Origin: Desulfofundulus australicus DSM 11792
GTDB taxonomy: Bacteria > Bacillota > Desulfotomaculia > Desulfotomaculales > Desulfovirgulaceae
Reading direction: 5' to 3'
NCBI RefSeq assembly: GCF_900129285.1
Contig: NZ_FQUW01000018.1
Coordinates: forward strand, 1 to 64,000
Length of the DNA stretch: 64,000 nucleotides
The position numbers and the translations under genes were made by a program. Shown piece by piece: positions 38,063 to 48,032 of the stretch. Position 1 is the stretch's first letter; each line of letters opens with the position of its first letter. The notes below the pieces were generated by a model, which searched no databases, was not told the origin of the DNA, and saw nothing but the letters and a program-made list of their open reading frames with translations.

Positions 38063-39391
38063 CTAAAAGCGCAGGAGATATTCCTGCAGTTCCCAGGGAT
38101 GAACATATATCTGGAAACGTTCCCACTCTTCTGCCTTGGCCCTGGCATAAATGCGGTAAATATACTCACCCAGCGTAGCCCTGGCCACCTGGTCGCAGGC
38201 CAGTTCCCGCAGGGCCTCATCCAGGGTCCGCGGCAGGCAGGCAGGGCGTGTACCCTTGCACTGGCCATCATCGGTGAGCAAAATGTTTTTATTCAGCGGG
38301 GGAGGTAGTTGAAGCTGCTGCCGCATCCCCTCCAGTCCCGCTTTCAAGATTAAAGCCAGCGCAAGATACGGGTTACAGGCAGGATCCGGATTACGCACTT
38401 CCACCCGCGTTTCCCGGCCGGGGTGAGCAGCAACGCGCAGCACCGTATGGCGGCTGTCTTCCGACCAGGCCACATGCACTGGCATGGTCAGGTCACCGGG
38501 GAACAGCCTTTTATAAGAATTAACCAGTGGGTTGGTAATGGCAGCATTGGCCCGGGCATGGGCCAGAATTCCCGCGACAAAATGGCCGGCTTCCCGGCCG
38601 GGCGGCAGGGGTTTCCCAACCCCGTTAATAAAGCCGGCCCCCTTTGGCCGGAGGTACAGGTGCAGGATCATCGCTGACCCCGGCCGATCATTGAGCGGCC
38701 TGGGCATGAAGGAAGCGTGAAGGCCGTACCGCTGGGCAATGGTGCGCACGATAAATTTGAAGGTTACCAGCTTATCTGCCATAACCAGGGCGCTATCCGG
38801 TTTCAGGGTGATCCCATGCTGGCCCGGCCCTTTTTCGTGATGGCTGAAGCCAACCTCAATCCCCATTTCTTCCAGGGTCAGCACCATGTCCCGCCGGACA
38901 TTTTCGCCCAGGTCAAGCGGGGTCAGGTCGCAGAACCCGGCATGGTCATGGGTACTGGTGGTCGGGTTACCGCTATCGTCGGTGTAGAAGAGGTAAAATT
39001 CCACCTCCATCCCAACCATTATTTCCAGCCCCATCCGTTCGGCTTCAGCCAGCACCTTTTTCAGAACGTTGCGCGAACACCCGGGATAAGGAGTACCGTC
39101 GGGATTGAGCACATCACAGATAAAACGGGCCACCGCTTCTTCACGGGGACGCCAGGGAAGCACCAGGAAAGTCGACAGATCGGGCTGCAGGATAATGGCC
39201 CGTTCCTGGCTGTTGACCAGTCCATCAACCACAGAGCTGTCGAAAGAAATCCTGCCGGCCATCGCCTGTTCCAGATCATCCAGGGTCAAGGCGATATTTT
39301 TAAAAGTGCCGAAAATGTCGGTAAACTGGAGGCGCAGGAACTTCACCCTTTCCTGCCTGGCTTTCTCCCTGACATCTTCACGGGTAAGCAT
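38063..39391 (-). CDS. glnA: Glutamine synthetase, type I
   Basis: GS-I of 442 residues, the GSI-alpha-like short form without the adenylylation site expected in GSI-beta. Early KFLRLQFTDIFGTFKNIALT, MVGMEVEFYLF (metal Glu), HHEKGPGQHGITLKPD, ASFMPRPL and the C-terminal NPDPACNPYLALALILKAGLEGM are all diagnostic. ATG follows GGAGGTTGCC. Its product uses ammonia with glutamate from the adjacent gdhA. No GlnR-like operator is obvious in front; the 5' region up to the regulator gene is AT-rich. Confidence 0.93.
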   Translation of the reverse strand: MLTREDVREKARQERVKFLRLQFTDIFGTFKNIALTLDDLEQAMAGRISFDSSVVDGLVNSQERAIILQPDLSTFLVLPWRPREEAVARFICDVLNPDGTPYPGCSRNVLKKVLAEAERMGLEIMVGMEVEFYLFYTDDSGNPTTSTHDHAGFCDLTPLDLGENVRRDMVLTLEEMGIEVGFSHHEKGPGQHGITLKPDSALVMADKLVTFKFIVRTIAQRYGLHASFMPRPLNDRPGSAMILHLYLRPKGAGFINGVGKPLPPGREAGHFVAGILAHARANAAITNPLVNSYKRLFPGDLTMPVHVAWSEDSRHTVLRVAAHPGRETRVEVRNPDPACNPYLALALILKAGLEGMRQQLQLPPPLNKNILLTDDGQCKGTRPACLPRTLDEALRELACDQVARATLGEYIYRIYARAKAEEWERFQIYVHPWELQEYLLRF

Positions 39392-39515
39392 GGCAACCTC
39401 CTGAAGATTATTGTTCTTAAGTGAAACATCCGGCTGGTTGGTTTTAATGTAAATAATCCGGCGTCAAAAAATCATAAAAAAGGGACATATAAACATAAAA
39501 ATTTCATAAAAACAC

Positions 39516-39546
39516 AAAAACTCCGCCCGTTACCTGGCAGAGTTTC
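39516..39546 (-). terminator. Terminator after the response regulator
   Basis: On the minus strand AAACTCTGCC-AGGTAAC-GGGCGGAGTTTTTGTGTTTT forms a stem with two internal mismatches followed by a T-rich tract. Confidence 0.65.
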
Positions 39547-39564
39547 TACTGGATGCATATTTTT

Positions 39565-40263
39565 TTAAAGGTCTGATACCAGATAGTAGCCAACGCCGTG
39601 TTTGCTCAGAATATACCTGGGATTGCCGGGGTCGTCCTCGATCTTTTTTCGCAGGCTGCTGATGTAATTGCGCAGGTAGTGCAGTTCATTGCGGTACTCG
39701 GGGCCCCAGACCCGGGTGAGCAAATCCTCATGGGTGATGACCTTTCCCGCGTGACAGCCCAGGTGGTACAGGACCTGGTACTCCGTAGCGGTGAGCCTTA
39801 CTTCCCTTCCCCTGACAAAGACCCGCCTTTGAGCAAAATTGATCACCAGGTCTCCCACTTTAAGGGACGTGCCCCTGGGAAATTCTTCTGACGGGTGGGT
39901 TCTCCTGAGGATGGCCTTCACACGGAGCAATAACTCCTCAACGCTGAAGGGCTTGGTGATATAATCATCGGCTCCCGCGTCAAAACCACGGATCCGGTCC
40001 TGCTCGCGGGCCCTTCCCGTAAGCATAATTATGGGGATATCGGAAAACTCACGGATTCTCTTACATACCTCAAATCCATTCAATGGACCGGGAAGCATGA
40101 TATCAAGAATCAACAGGTCATAATGGGAAGATTCCAGCTTTTCAAGGGCGGTTTTCCCGTCGGCGGCCGTATCCACCTGGTAACCACTGGCCAGCAGGTT
40201 AACCTTAACCAATCGCACGAGGCGGGGTTCATCATCCACTACCAGGATTGTTTTACGCTTCAT
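39565..40263 (-). CDS. OmpR-family response regulator
   Basis: A 232-residue DNA-binding regulator. The receiver domain opens KRKTILVVDDEPR with acidic pocket DDE, the phospho-acceptor in LLILDIMLPG, MLTGR and the lysine in YITKPFS. The winged-helix effector domain (VRLTATEYQVLYHLGCHAGKVITHEDLL, YLRNYISSLRKKIEDD) is of the KdpE/PhoB type. ATG 40263 is preceded by GGGTGG at 7 bases. Its cognate kinase lies directly upstream but is frameshifted. The signal is unknown. Confidence 0.9.
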   Translation of the reverse strand: MKRKTILVVDDEPRLVRLVKVNLLASGYQVDTAADGKTALEKLESSHYDLLILDIMLPGPLNGFEVCKRIREFSDIPIIMLTGRAREQDRIRGFDAGADDYITKPFSVEELLLRVKAILRRTHPSEEFPRGTSLKVGDLVINFAQRRVFVRGREVRLTATEYQVLYHLGCHAGKVITHEDLLTRVWGPEYRNELHYLRNYISSLRKKIEDDPGNPRYILSKHGVGYYLVSDL

Positions 40264-40296
40264 TTCAATCCACCCGGTCTTTATCAAGAATTGCCC

Positions 40297-41524
40297 TTAA
40301 GACGCCCGCTGCTCCAGGGGCAGTGTAAAGTAAAAGGTTGTTCCCTGGTTTAACTTGCTTTCTGCCCAGATCCGGCCCCCGTGGCTTACTATGATCTGCC
40401 GGGCCAGAGGCAATCCCAGCCCCATCCCCTGTTTGTTTTCCCGGATACCCCTTGCCGCCCGGAAAAATTTTTCAAACAGCCATTTTAAATGCTCGCTATC
40501 AATACCAATACCCTGATCGGTAATTGAAACAACAACCTCCCCGGGCTTTACCTCTCCTTTAATTGTGATTTGCGTACGTTCCATGGAATATTTGACCGCG
40601 TTATCCACAAGGTTTCGCAGCACCTGCTCGATCCTGATCGGATCCGCTTCCACCAGGGGGAAATCCTCAGGAAAAAAAACGGTATACTGGTGATTTTTAA
40701 TGCGAAACGACGGGTCCGTGAGCACCTTTCTGACTACTTGCGGTATAGAAACGGGTTCCTTTTTCAGTTCAATTCCGCCCTTCCAGCTGAAAGTAGCGGA
40801 ATCCAGCAGGTTATCAATTAAGTTCTCGATATGATCCGTTTCCTCTACAATGATTTCCATAAACTCCCGTTGTGGCATGGTCCCAGGTAACGTCCTCCCG
40901 CATTAGAGTTGTGATATAGCCTTTAATACAGGCCAGGGGCGTTCTCAAGTCATGGGATAGCCCGGCCAGCATTTCCGACCACAACTGGGCCATATCTTCG
41001 GAAGGGAGGAAATAAGAAGCGGCTTCCCGCGATCTCCCGTCAACATCCAGACTGCAGGCGATAAAATGGGTTACCGCCTTGAGTATTTCCGTAATGGGAT
41101 AGGAATTCAGCAGCAGCGCTTCCCCATAGACCATTAAGAATCCCTTCCTGTCCTCCATGGGGAAACAGGTTACCTCCAGGTCGGACCGGCCGCACCCTTC
41201 CATTACCTTCTGTCTTACCGGGCAGTCGAATATGTGGCACGGCACATCACCATTTCCAGGTGAGTTCTGGCGGGAACACCAGAGCACGTCCACCGCAACC
41301 TCCAGGCAGCCGGACCTGCTTTCCTGGTCGACCCGGGCGAAATATACTAAACACTGCCTGGCCACCACAATACCCAGCGCCGAACCGCTGGCTCCCAAAA
41401 TCTCCGCCAGCCAGCGGGGAACCCGCTCGAAATTGCCCTTTTCCCTGACGATTCTTCCGGCCAGGTAAAGCATTTTGATGCAAATATCCAACAGGTAATC
41501 CGGTTTTAAAATTTGCTCCGGCAC
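40297..41524 (-). pseudogene. Sensor histidine kinase, frameshifted
   Basis: Two out-of-frame pieces together make one kinase. The first (to about 40880) carries a GAF-like sensory part and ends ...MLAGLSHDLRTPLACIKGYITTLMREDVTWD, the HisKA phospho-His helix. The second resumes QREFMEIIVEETDHIENLIDNLLDSATF and contains VLRNLVDNAVKYS (N-box), DQGIGID (G1) and GMGLGLPLARQI (G2). The frame change lies near 40883 (minus-strand ACCTGGGACCATGCCACAACGG), where one base is gained or lost. No selenocysteine or programmed-slip signal is seen. It could be a true pseudogene or a sequencing error; otherwise the kinase would be a KdpD-like soluble sensor. Confidence 0.8.
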
Positions 41525-41646
41525 AGGACCATCTCCGGCTAACCTGAATAGAGTTTTTTATTTATTTTTCGATATCCTGTATCAATATCCTCCTTCCGGC
41601 AGCACGTCCGGCCCGGCTATAAAAGAGGCACTTGTGAGAATGGGAA

Positions 41647-41675
41647 AAGGAGGTGCGGGAAAATCGCACCTCCTT
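41647..41675 (-). terminator. Terminator of the ctsR-mcsA-mcsB-clpC operon
   Basis: AAGGAGGTGCG and CGCACCTCCTT form a perfect 11-bp stem with a 7-base loop, followed on the minus strand by TTCCC. It lies 30 bases after the clpC stop. Confidence 0.75.
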
Positions 41676-41704
41676 ACCGGTCCCCCCTGCCTTTTCAGGC
41701 GGTA

Positions 41705-44191
41705 TTATTCACTTTGCGCATTTGCCGGTACCCCACCCGCTGCCTGGCCGTCACCGGCCCTGCGCACCACAATCTGGCCGTTTTCGCCGTCCACCACCAC
41801 CCGGTCGCCCCTGTGGAAGGTACCCTTCAGGAGCTCCTCGGAGAGGCGGTCTTCCACCAGGCGCTGGATGGCCCGGCGTAAAGGCCTGGCCCCGTAGGTT
41901 TCATCGAAACCTTCCCTGGCCAGAATTTCTTTAGCCGCTTCAGTAAACTCCACTTCCACATCGTGTTCTTTCATCCGCGCGGCCACTTCCTTGAGCATCA
42001 GGCCCACAATTTCCTTGATGTGCTCGGCGGTCAGGGAGTGGAAGACGATGATCTCGTCGATGCGGTTTAAAAATTCCGGCCGGAAGGTGCGCTTCAACTC
42101 CTCGGTTACCCGCTCCTTCATGCGCTCGTAGCTGGCTTCCCTCTCCTGTTCGGTGCGGAAGCCCAACGTCCCTTCCTTGCGCAGGGTGTGCACCCCCACG
42201 TTGGAGGTCATGATGATCACCGTGTTGCGGAAGTCCACCGTCCGGCCCTTGGCATCGGTCAGGCGACCGTCTTCCAGGACCTGCAGGAGGATGTTGAACA
42301 CATCCGGGTGGGCTTTCTCAATCTCGTCCAGCAGCACCACGGTGTAAGGCTTGCGCCGCACCGCTTCGGTCAGCTGGCCGCCCTCCTCGTAACCCACGTA
42401 GCCCGGGGGTGCGCCCACCAGCCGGGAGACGGCAAACCTCTCCATGTACTCGCTCATATCCAGGCGCACCAGGGCATCCTCGTCGCCGAAAAGGGCCTCG
42501 GCCAGCGCCCGGGCCAGCTCGGTTTTACCCACACCGGTGGGACCCAGGAAGATGAAGGAACCGATGGGCCGCCTGGGATCTTTCAGACCCGCCCGCGCCC
42601 GGCGCACTGAACGGGCCACGGCCCGCACCGCCTCGTCCTGGCCCACTACCCGCTGGTGCAGGATTTCCTCCAGGCGCAGCAGGCGCTCGGTTTCCTCTTC
42701 GGCCAGCTTCTTCACCGGGATGCCGGTCCAGCTGCTGACAATCTGGGCGATATCCTCCTCGGTAACCACCAGTTCTTCCTTGCCCCTGGCCGCCTGCCAG
42801 TCCTGCCGCCGGGCTTCCAGTTCTTTCTTCAACTGCTGCTCCTGATCCCGCAGCTGGGCGGCCTTTTCAAACTCCTGGTTGTTGACGGCCGCTTCCTTTT
42901 CTTTCTGGATTTCCTCAATCCTCTTCTCCAGATCCTTGAGGTTGGGCGGGGCGGTAAAAGCCCGCAGGCGTACCCGGGAACTGGCCTCATCCACCAGGTC
43001 GATGGCCTTATCCGGCAGGAACCGGTCGGTGATGTAGCGGTCGGAAAGCCTGGCCGCCGCTTCCAGGGCCTCATCGGTTATCCGCACCCGGTGATGGGCT
43101 TCGTACTTATCCCGCAGCCCCTTCAGGATGGCGATGGTTTCCTCCACCGTGGGCTCCTCTACCATGATGGGCTGGAAGCGCCGCTCCAGGGCGGGGTCCC
43201 GCTCAATGTGCTTGCGGTACTCGTCCAGGGTGGTGGCCCCGATGCACTGGAGCTCGCCCCTGGCCAGCGCCGGCTTCAGGATGTTAGCCGCATCGATGGC
43301 CCCCTCCGCCGCACCGGCGCCAATCAACGTGTGCAGCTCATCGATGAAAACGATGATGTTGCCGGCCCTGACGATTTCGTCAATAACCTTTTTAATCCGT
43401 TCCTCGAACTCGCCCCGGTACTTGGTGCCGGCCACCATGGAAGCCAGGTCCAGGGTGACCACCCGCTTGTTGAGCAGCACCTCCGGTACGTTGCCCTGCA
43501 CAATGCGCTGGGCCAGACCCTCGGCAATGGCGGTTTTACCCACCCCCGGCTCACCGATGAGCACCGGGTTGTTCTTGGTGCGGCGGCTCAAGATCTGGAT
43601 GACCCGCTCGATCTCCTTCTCCCGCCCCACCACGGGATCCAGCTTGTCGTCCCGGGCCAGGGCCGTCAGATCCCGGCCGAACTGATCCAGGGTGGGCGTG
43701 CTGGAAGCCTGGGGTCTGGCCGCACCCGGCTGCCCCATGGCCGCTCCTCCCGCCATACCTCCGAGCATCTGCAGGATCACACCGCGCACCCTGTTCAGGT
43801 CCGCCCCCAGAGACATCAGAGCCCTGGCGGCCACACCCTCTCCCTCCCGGATCAGACCCAGGAGGAGGTGCTCCGTACCCACGTAGCTGTGGCCCATGCG
43901 CCGGGCCTCATCCACAGCCAGCTCCAGTACCCGCTTGGCCCGCGGAGTCAGGGGAATTTCCTGCGGCATGGGACCGGAGACCTTTTCCACCATCTGCTCC
44001 ACCACTGACCGCACTTTATCGGCTTCAATGCCCAGGCTGGCCAGGGCCTTGGCGGCCACGCCCTCCCCTTCCCGGATCAGCCCGAGCAAAAGATGTTCCG
44101 TACCTACGTATGGATAATTAAGCCTCCTGGCCTCTTCCTGCGCTAAAAACAGCACTTTTTGCGCCCTCTGCGTAAAACGCCCGAACAACAT
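41705..44191 (-). CDS. clpC: ClpC ATPase
   Basis: AAA+ unfoldase of ClpCP, about 828 residues. Two N-terminal ClpN repeats ([42 protein letters not shown]), D1 with [14 protein letters not shown], a middle UVR segment ([18 protein letters not shown]) that recruits MecA/McsB, and D2 with [21 protein letters not shown] choose ATG 44191; GTG two codons earlier is possible. It is the last gene of the CtsR operon and handles arginine-phosphorylated proteins marked by McsB. Confidence 0.95.
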   Translation of the reverse strand: MLFGRFTQRAQKVLFLAQEEARRLNYPYVGTEHLLLGLIREGEGVAAKALASLGIEADKVRSVVEQMVEKVSGPMPQEIPLTPRAKRVLELAVDEARRMGHSYVGTEHLLLGLIREGEGVAARALMSLGADLNRVRGVILQMLGGMAGGAAMGQPGAARPQASSTPTLDQFGRDLTALARDDKLDPVVGREKEIERVIQILSRRTKNNPVLIGEPGVGKTAIAEGLAQRIVQGNVPEVLLNKRVVTLDLASMVAGTKYRGEFEERIKKVIDEIVRAGNIIVFIDELHTLIGAGAAEGAIDAANILKPALARGELQCIGATTLDEYRKHIERDPALERRFQPIMVEEPTVEETIAILKGLRDKYEAHHRVRITDEALEAAARLSDRYITDRFLPDKAIDLVDEASSRVRLRAFTAPPNLKDLEKRIEEIQKEKEAAVNNQEFEKAAQLRDQEQQLKKELEARRQDWQAARGKEELVVTEEDIAQIVSSWTGIPVKKLAEEETERLLRLEEILHQRVVGQDEAVRAVARSVRRARAGLKDPRRPIGSFIFLGPTGVGKTELARALAEALFGDEDALVRLDMSEYMERFAVSRLVGAPPGYVGYEEGGQLTEAVRRKPYTVVLLDEIEKAHPDVFNILLQVLEDGRLTDAKGRTVDFRNTVIIMTSNVGVHTLRKEGTLGFRTEQEREASYERMKERVTEELKRTFRPEFLNRIDEIIVFHSLTAEHIKEIVGLMLKEVAARMKEHDVEVEFTEAAKEILAREGFDETYGARPLRRAIQRLVEDRLSEELLKGTFHRGDRVVVDGENGQIVVRRAGDGQAAGGVPANAQSE

Positions 44192-44218
44192 CGTCACAAC
44201 ACCTCCTGCTTGTTTTAT

Positions 44219-45292
44219 TTACGATTGCTGAGCAGCCGAAAGTTTTTTGCGGATCAACTGGGCGCGGTATATATCCCGCTCCACAGGACTCAAATCCTTA
44301 CCCGTAACCTTTACCAGGAAGGCCGGCCGGGTAAGAACCATCAATTCAATTGTCAGCGGGGCCGGGATATTTTTGATGATCCCCATATTAATACCCAGGC
44401 GCAGGTCGGAAAACAGGCTCATGGCTTCCTCGGAGGTCATCACCCGGGCATGCTTCAGCAGGCCGTAGGCCCGCCCCACCCGATCCTCCAGCTGCTCGCG
44501 GCGCTCCCGGAAGAGGGCCTGCCGGGCCGCCCTTTCCTGCTCCAGCAGCTGGCGGGTTACCGAGATGAGGTTGGCAATTATGTCCTCTTCCGCCTGCCCC
44601 AGGGTAACCTGGTTGGAGACCTGGAACAGGTTCCCCTTGGCCTCGGTACCCTCACCGTAAAGCCCGCGCACGGTTAACCCCAGCTTGGTAATGGTGTCCA
44701 GAACCCCTTTGATTTGATTGACCATCACCAGGCCGGGCAGGTGCAGCATCACCGAAGCGCGCAGGCCCGTACCCACGTTGGTGGGGCAGGCCGTGAGGTA
44801 ACCCAGCTTTTCATCAAAGGCATAATCCAGGGTCGCCTCCAGGGCGTCGTCAAGGCGGCTGATCAGCTCCCAGGCCCTGTTCAACTGCAGGCCGGGCAGC
44901 AGGCACTGCAGGCGCAGGTGGTCTTCTTCGTTGACCATCACGCTGAGCACTTCGTCGTCCCGCAGCACCACCGCCTTGCGCTCGAAATTCTCCAGCAAAT
45001 CAGGGCTGATCAGGTGTTTTTCTACTAGTATCTGCCTTTCCACAGGTGTCAATTCGTTCATGCGCGTTAATTCCATCCTGCCCATTTTTTCCCGGAAAAC
45101 CCTGTTTTCTATGGCCGTCTGCACGGCGTGGATCACGTCTTCGGCCTTTTCCCGGGTGAGCAGGTGGGGAAAAGGCAGGTGGGCCAGGTTCCGGGCCACC
45201 CGCACCCGGCTGCTGATGACTATATCCGATTCGGGACCCGTACCATCCATCCAGTGACTGTGGGGATTGTTCACAGTTTCTCTGATGGACAT
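44219..45292 (-). CDS. mcsB: Protein-arginine kinase McsB
   Basis: ATP:guanido phosphotransferase-like kinase that phosphorylates arginines of unfolded proteins and of CtsR, 357 residues. IVISSRVRVARNLAHLPFPHLL is the N-lobe signature, CPTNVGTGLRASVMLHLP has the active-site Cys loop, and RGLYGEGTEAKGNLFQVSNQVTLGQ is the conserved C-lobe. ATG 45292 follows mcsA by 4 bases with GAGGG upstream. It requires McsA for activity in Bacillus. Operon order ctsR-mcsA-mcsB-clpC is classical. Confidence 0.94.
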   Translation of the reverse strand: MSIRETVNNPHSHWMDGTGPESDIVISSRVRVARNLAHLPFPHLLTREKAEDVIHAVQTAIENRVFREKMGRMELTRMNELTPVERQILVEKHLISPDLLENFERKAVVLRDDEVLSVMVNEEDHLRLQCLLPGLQLNRAWELISRLDDALEATLDYAFDEKLGYLTACPTNVGTGLRASVMLHLPGLVMVNQIKGVLDTITKLGLTVRGLYGEGTEAKGNLFQVSNQVTLGQAEEDIIANLISVTRQLLEQERAARQALFRERREQLEDRVGRAYGLLKHARVMTSEEAMSLFSDLRLGINMGIIKNIPAPLTIELMVLTRPAFLVKVTGKDLSPVERDIYRAQLIRKKLSAAQQS

Positions 45293-45296
45293 GACC

Positions 45297-45818
45297 TTAT
45301 CCCTCCCGCAGCTCCTTTTCCAGCTCCCGGATGGCATCCCGCAATTCCGCCGCCCGCTCGAACTCCTCCCGGCTGACGGCTTCCCGCAGCTGGGCCTTCA
45401 GCCGCTCCAGGCGGTTGATTACCCGCATTTTACCGCCGGTACGCTCGGGCACCTTGCCCGTATGCCGGGTATTCCCGTGGATCCGCCGGAACACGGGCTC
45501 CAGCCGGGGGCCAAAATAGCGGTAGCACTCCCCGCACCCCAGCAATCCCTGGCGGGCAAACTGGGCCTCCGTCAGGCCGCAGGCCTCACAGCGGGCTCCC
45601 GCCGGAGCCACCGCAGGGCCGGTGGTGGGAAAGCCGAACTCATTGTGCAGCAGCCCGGCCAGAAAATTATGCAGGTTTATCTGAGGGAAAAAGCCCATGG
45701 CCTGGGCCTGCAGCTCACGGGCGCACTGCTCGCACAGGCGCATGGTCCGCTTTTCATTGTTGATGATTTCCGTCCAGTGGACCGTAGCCGGTCTCTGGTG
45801 ACAGCGTTCGCATTCCAT
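45297..45818 (-). CDS. mcsA: McsA zinc-binding activator of McsB
   Basis: A 173-residue protein. Four CxxC pairs (CERC, CEQC, CEAC and CGEC) form two zinc sites; the C-terminus holds a UVR motif (REAVSREEFERAAELRDAIRELEKEL) that docks to ClpC. I start at the ATG 9 bases after AGGAGG rather than the TTG three codons upstream. It activates and localises McsB. Confidence 0.93.
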   Translation of the reverse strand: MECERCHQRPATVHWTEIINNEKRTMRLCEQCARELQAQAMGFFPQINLHNFLAGLLHNEFGFPTTGPAVAPAGARCEACGLTEAQFARQGLLGCGECYRYFGPRLEPVFRRIHGNTRHTGKVPERTGGKMRVINRLERLKAQLREAVSREEFERAAELRDAIRELEKELREG

Positions 45819-45871
45819 CCACTTCAACCTCCTTTTGGGGCACCGGCAAAAGTATTCCCCGGATGCCCGTT

Positions 45872-46342
45872 TTATTCACCTTTTTGACCCAGCAAACTTA
45901 TAATCATGGCGCGCAGGATCATAGCCCGCAGCTGGTCCCGGGCCGGCAGGCCCAGGCGCAGCACTTCCCGGTCGATCACCGCCTGCATCATCCGGGATTC
46001 ACGGTCGGTGATCAGCTTTTCTTCCCGCATCCGCTCAATGATCGCCTGCGCCCGCCGCTGGGATATTTCCCTGCCCACCAGATTCAGCAGCTGGCTGAGG
46101 GAATCCAGCCTCTGGTCCCGGGGCAACTGCATAATCCGCACGTAACCGCCGCCACCCCGCCGGCTTTCCACCAGAAAGCCGTGCTCCACGGTAAAGCGGG
46201 TGGCCAGGACGTAATTGATCTGGGAGGGAACGCAATTAAACTGCTCGGCCAGTTCATTGCGCCGGATCTCGATCATCCCGCGGGCGCTGGCGGCCAGTAA
46301 TTCCTTCAGGTAGCGTTCAATGAGATCCGAGATGTTCGACAA
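45872..46342 (-). CDS. ctsR: Transcriptional repressor CtsR
   Basis: Winged-helix repressor of class III heat-shock genes, 156 residues. MSNISDLIERYLKELL begins the family, QFNCVPSQINYVLATRFT is the recognition part and SRRGGGGYVRI is the glycine-rich wing that melts on heating. The C-terminal part (RIMQLP...MILRAMI) dimerises and is targeted by McsB. TTG start, GGAGG 7 bases upstream. Its operator is directly in front. Confidence 0.94.
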   Translation of the reverse strand: MSNISDLIERYLKELLAASARGMIEIRRNELAEQFNCVPSQINYVLATRFTVEHGFLVESRRGGGGYVRIMQLPRDQRLDSLSQLLNLVGREISQRRAQAIIERMREEKLITDRESRMMQAVIDREVLRLGLPARDQLRAMILRAMIISLLGQKGE

Positions 46343-46363
46343 CCACCCCCACCCTCCCTTAAC

Positions 46364-46395
46364 TTTGACCTTGACTGACTTTCACCTTTATTATA
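46364..46395 (-). promoter_or_regulatory. CtsR operator and promoter of the ctsR operon
   Basis: The minus strand shows AGTCAGT-CAA-GGTCAAA (46380-46364). CtsR boxes are two RGTCAAA heptads separated by 3 bases; the second heptad is perfect and the first matches 5 of 7. A TATAAT lies at 46395-46390, just upstream, so the repressor would cover the transcription start and the initial transcript. The -35 (TTGTAT at about 19 bases) is weak. Confidence 0.7.
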
Positions 46396-46575
46396 GACAG
46401 ATCGGCCTGAAAAAATACAAGCGCCGGGAAAAACTTTTAGAGAAAATTTCTGGCAGCCATAGCCTGCCTGTAAAATCTGGATCCCCCGGGCGCTTTATTT
46501 TTCGATTTTTTACCTGATTCCAGTTTATTATACGGATTTATCCCCCAAAATAAAAAAGTACACATAAAACAAAAA

Positions 46576-46601
46576 GCATACCTGTGGTTTCACAGGTATG
46601 C
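46576..46601 (-). terminator. Terminator of tRNA-Asn
   Basis: GCATACCTGTG-AAAC-CACAGGTATGC (perfect 11-bp arms) is followed on the minus strand by TTTTTGTTTT, 12 bases after the tRNA 3' CCA. Confidence 0.85.
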
Positions 46602-46613
46602 TCTCTTTTGCCA

Positions 46614-46688
46614 TGGCTCCCCGAGTAGGATTCGAACCTACAACCCTCCGGTTAACAGCCGGATGCTCTACCGTTGAGCTATCGGGGA
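46614..46688 (-). tRNA. tRNA-Asn (anticodon GTT)
   Basis: Minus-strand cloverleaf: acceptor TCCCCGA / TCGGGGA, D-arm TAGCTCAACGGTAGAGCA, anticodon arm CCGGC-TGTTAAC-CCGG-like with central GTT, T-arm GGTTCGAATCC, then discriminator G and encoded CCA. No intron. It sits between ctsR and the accessory island, so it could have been an integration point, although no attL/attR pair or integrase is seen. Confidence 0.93.
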
Positions 46689-46815
46689 ATAACCTCAGTG
46701 CCACTGCTTATTATACTAAACTCTCCTTCACCCGTCAAGCCCTTTTTAACGCCTCGTGTCTGGAGCATGACCAGAATTCAGTTTTGCAGTTACTTTAAAA
46801 GGACAGGATTACATG

Positions 46816-47940
46816 TCAAGCTGGCAGGACCTCCACCCGCGGTGCAGCCAGACGGGCCGCCCTGCCCAGCCAGCCGCGCACTTCCATAGCCTCGGCCACC
46901 CTCTTGACCGCCACCATGTAGGCAGCCAGGCGCATATCCACATCCCTGCCCAGCTTGCGCATGGCCACCACTTCATGAAAACCGCGCACCATAATTTCCT
47001 CAAGACGGCGGTTTACCTCTTCCTCAGTCCAGTAATATCCCATGTTGTTTTGCACCCATTCAAAATAGGAGACCGTAACCCCTCCCGCACTGGCCAGGAT
47101 ATCAGGTATAACAAAAATTCCCTTTTGATTCAATATCCGGTCGCCTTCCGGTGTGGTGGGGCCGTTGGCCGCCTCGGCCACAATCTTTGCCCTGACCTGC
47201 CCGGCCACACTGGCGGTAATCTGGTTTTCCAGCGCCGCCGGCACCAGAATATCGCAGTCCAGGGTGAGCAGTTCGGTGGAGGAAATGGGTTTGCTGCCGG
47301 GGAAACCCTTTACAGAACCGGTTTTTGTCTTATGGTCACGCAGTTTTACCGGGTCCATGCCGGCGGTATTACAGGCCCCGCCGGTGGAATCCACAACGGC
47401 GACAATGCGGCAGCCCATTTCGTGCAGCAGCCGGGCCACAATGCTGCCGGCGTTTCCGAAACCCTGTACGGCCACCGCAGCCCCGGCCAGGGGTATCCCC
47501 AGCATCTTGGCCGCCTCCCGCACTACAATGGCACACCCCCGGGCGGTAGCTTCATTGCGGCCCGCCGATCCGCCCACGATCAGCGGCTTGCCGGTAATAA
47601 CACCAAACTCGTTGTATCCTTTATAGCGGCTGAATTCATCCATCATCCAGGCCATGACCCGGGGATTGGTATACACATCCGGCGCCGGGATATCTTTCTC
47701 AGGACCTAAAATCTCGGCAACAGCCCGCACGTATCCCCGGCTCAACCTCTCCAGTTCGCCTGGCGAGAGTTCTTTGGGATTGCATACCACCCCGCCTTTA
47801 CCCCCTCCGTAAGGCAGGCCCACCACCGCACATTTGAAGGTCATCCACATGGCCAGCGCCTTCACTTCTTCCAGGGTGACGTCAGGATGAAAACGTATGC
47901 CGCCCTTTGCCGGTCCCAGGGCGCTGTTATGCTGGACCCT
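46816..47940 (-). pseudogene. Second glutamate dehydrogenase, 5'-truncated
   Basis: Glu/Leu/Phe/Val dehydrogenase paralogue. Homology starts abruptly at [20 protein letters not shown]; a TGA directly precedes it, so the N-terminal 50-65 residues are missing. The rest is intact: [34 protein letters not shown], Rossmann [16 protein letters not shown] and [13 protein letters not shown] at 47865 could give a 349-residue protein without the first substrate-binding strands, probably inactive. It is of the NAD-type GluD class, unlike the NADP-type gdhA at 37 kb. The break lies in an accessory island. Confidence 0.8.
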
Positions 47941-48032
47941 TCAGCCGGGGACAGGAATTAGAGCCGGCGACAATCTGCCGGCCATCTGTAACAAAATAGG
48001 ATCTCAATCTGGGATTTAGACATGCCGGGGTG

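Noticed and set aside
42656-44008. 450-codon plus-strand frame opposite clpC
   Set aside because: Its length is a by-product of the GC-rich codons of clpC; no recognisable motif.
46598-46798. Short plus-strand frame near 46.6 kb
   Set aside because: It reads through the tRNA-Asn on the opposite strand.
46614-46816. tRNA-Asn as attachment site of the accessory island
   Set aside because: No duplicate of the tRNA 3' end was found at the far side of the island and there is no integrase.
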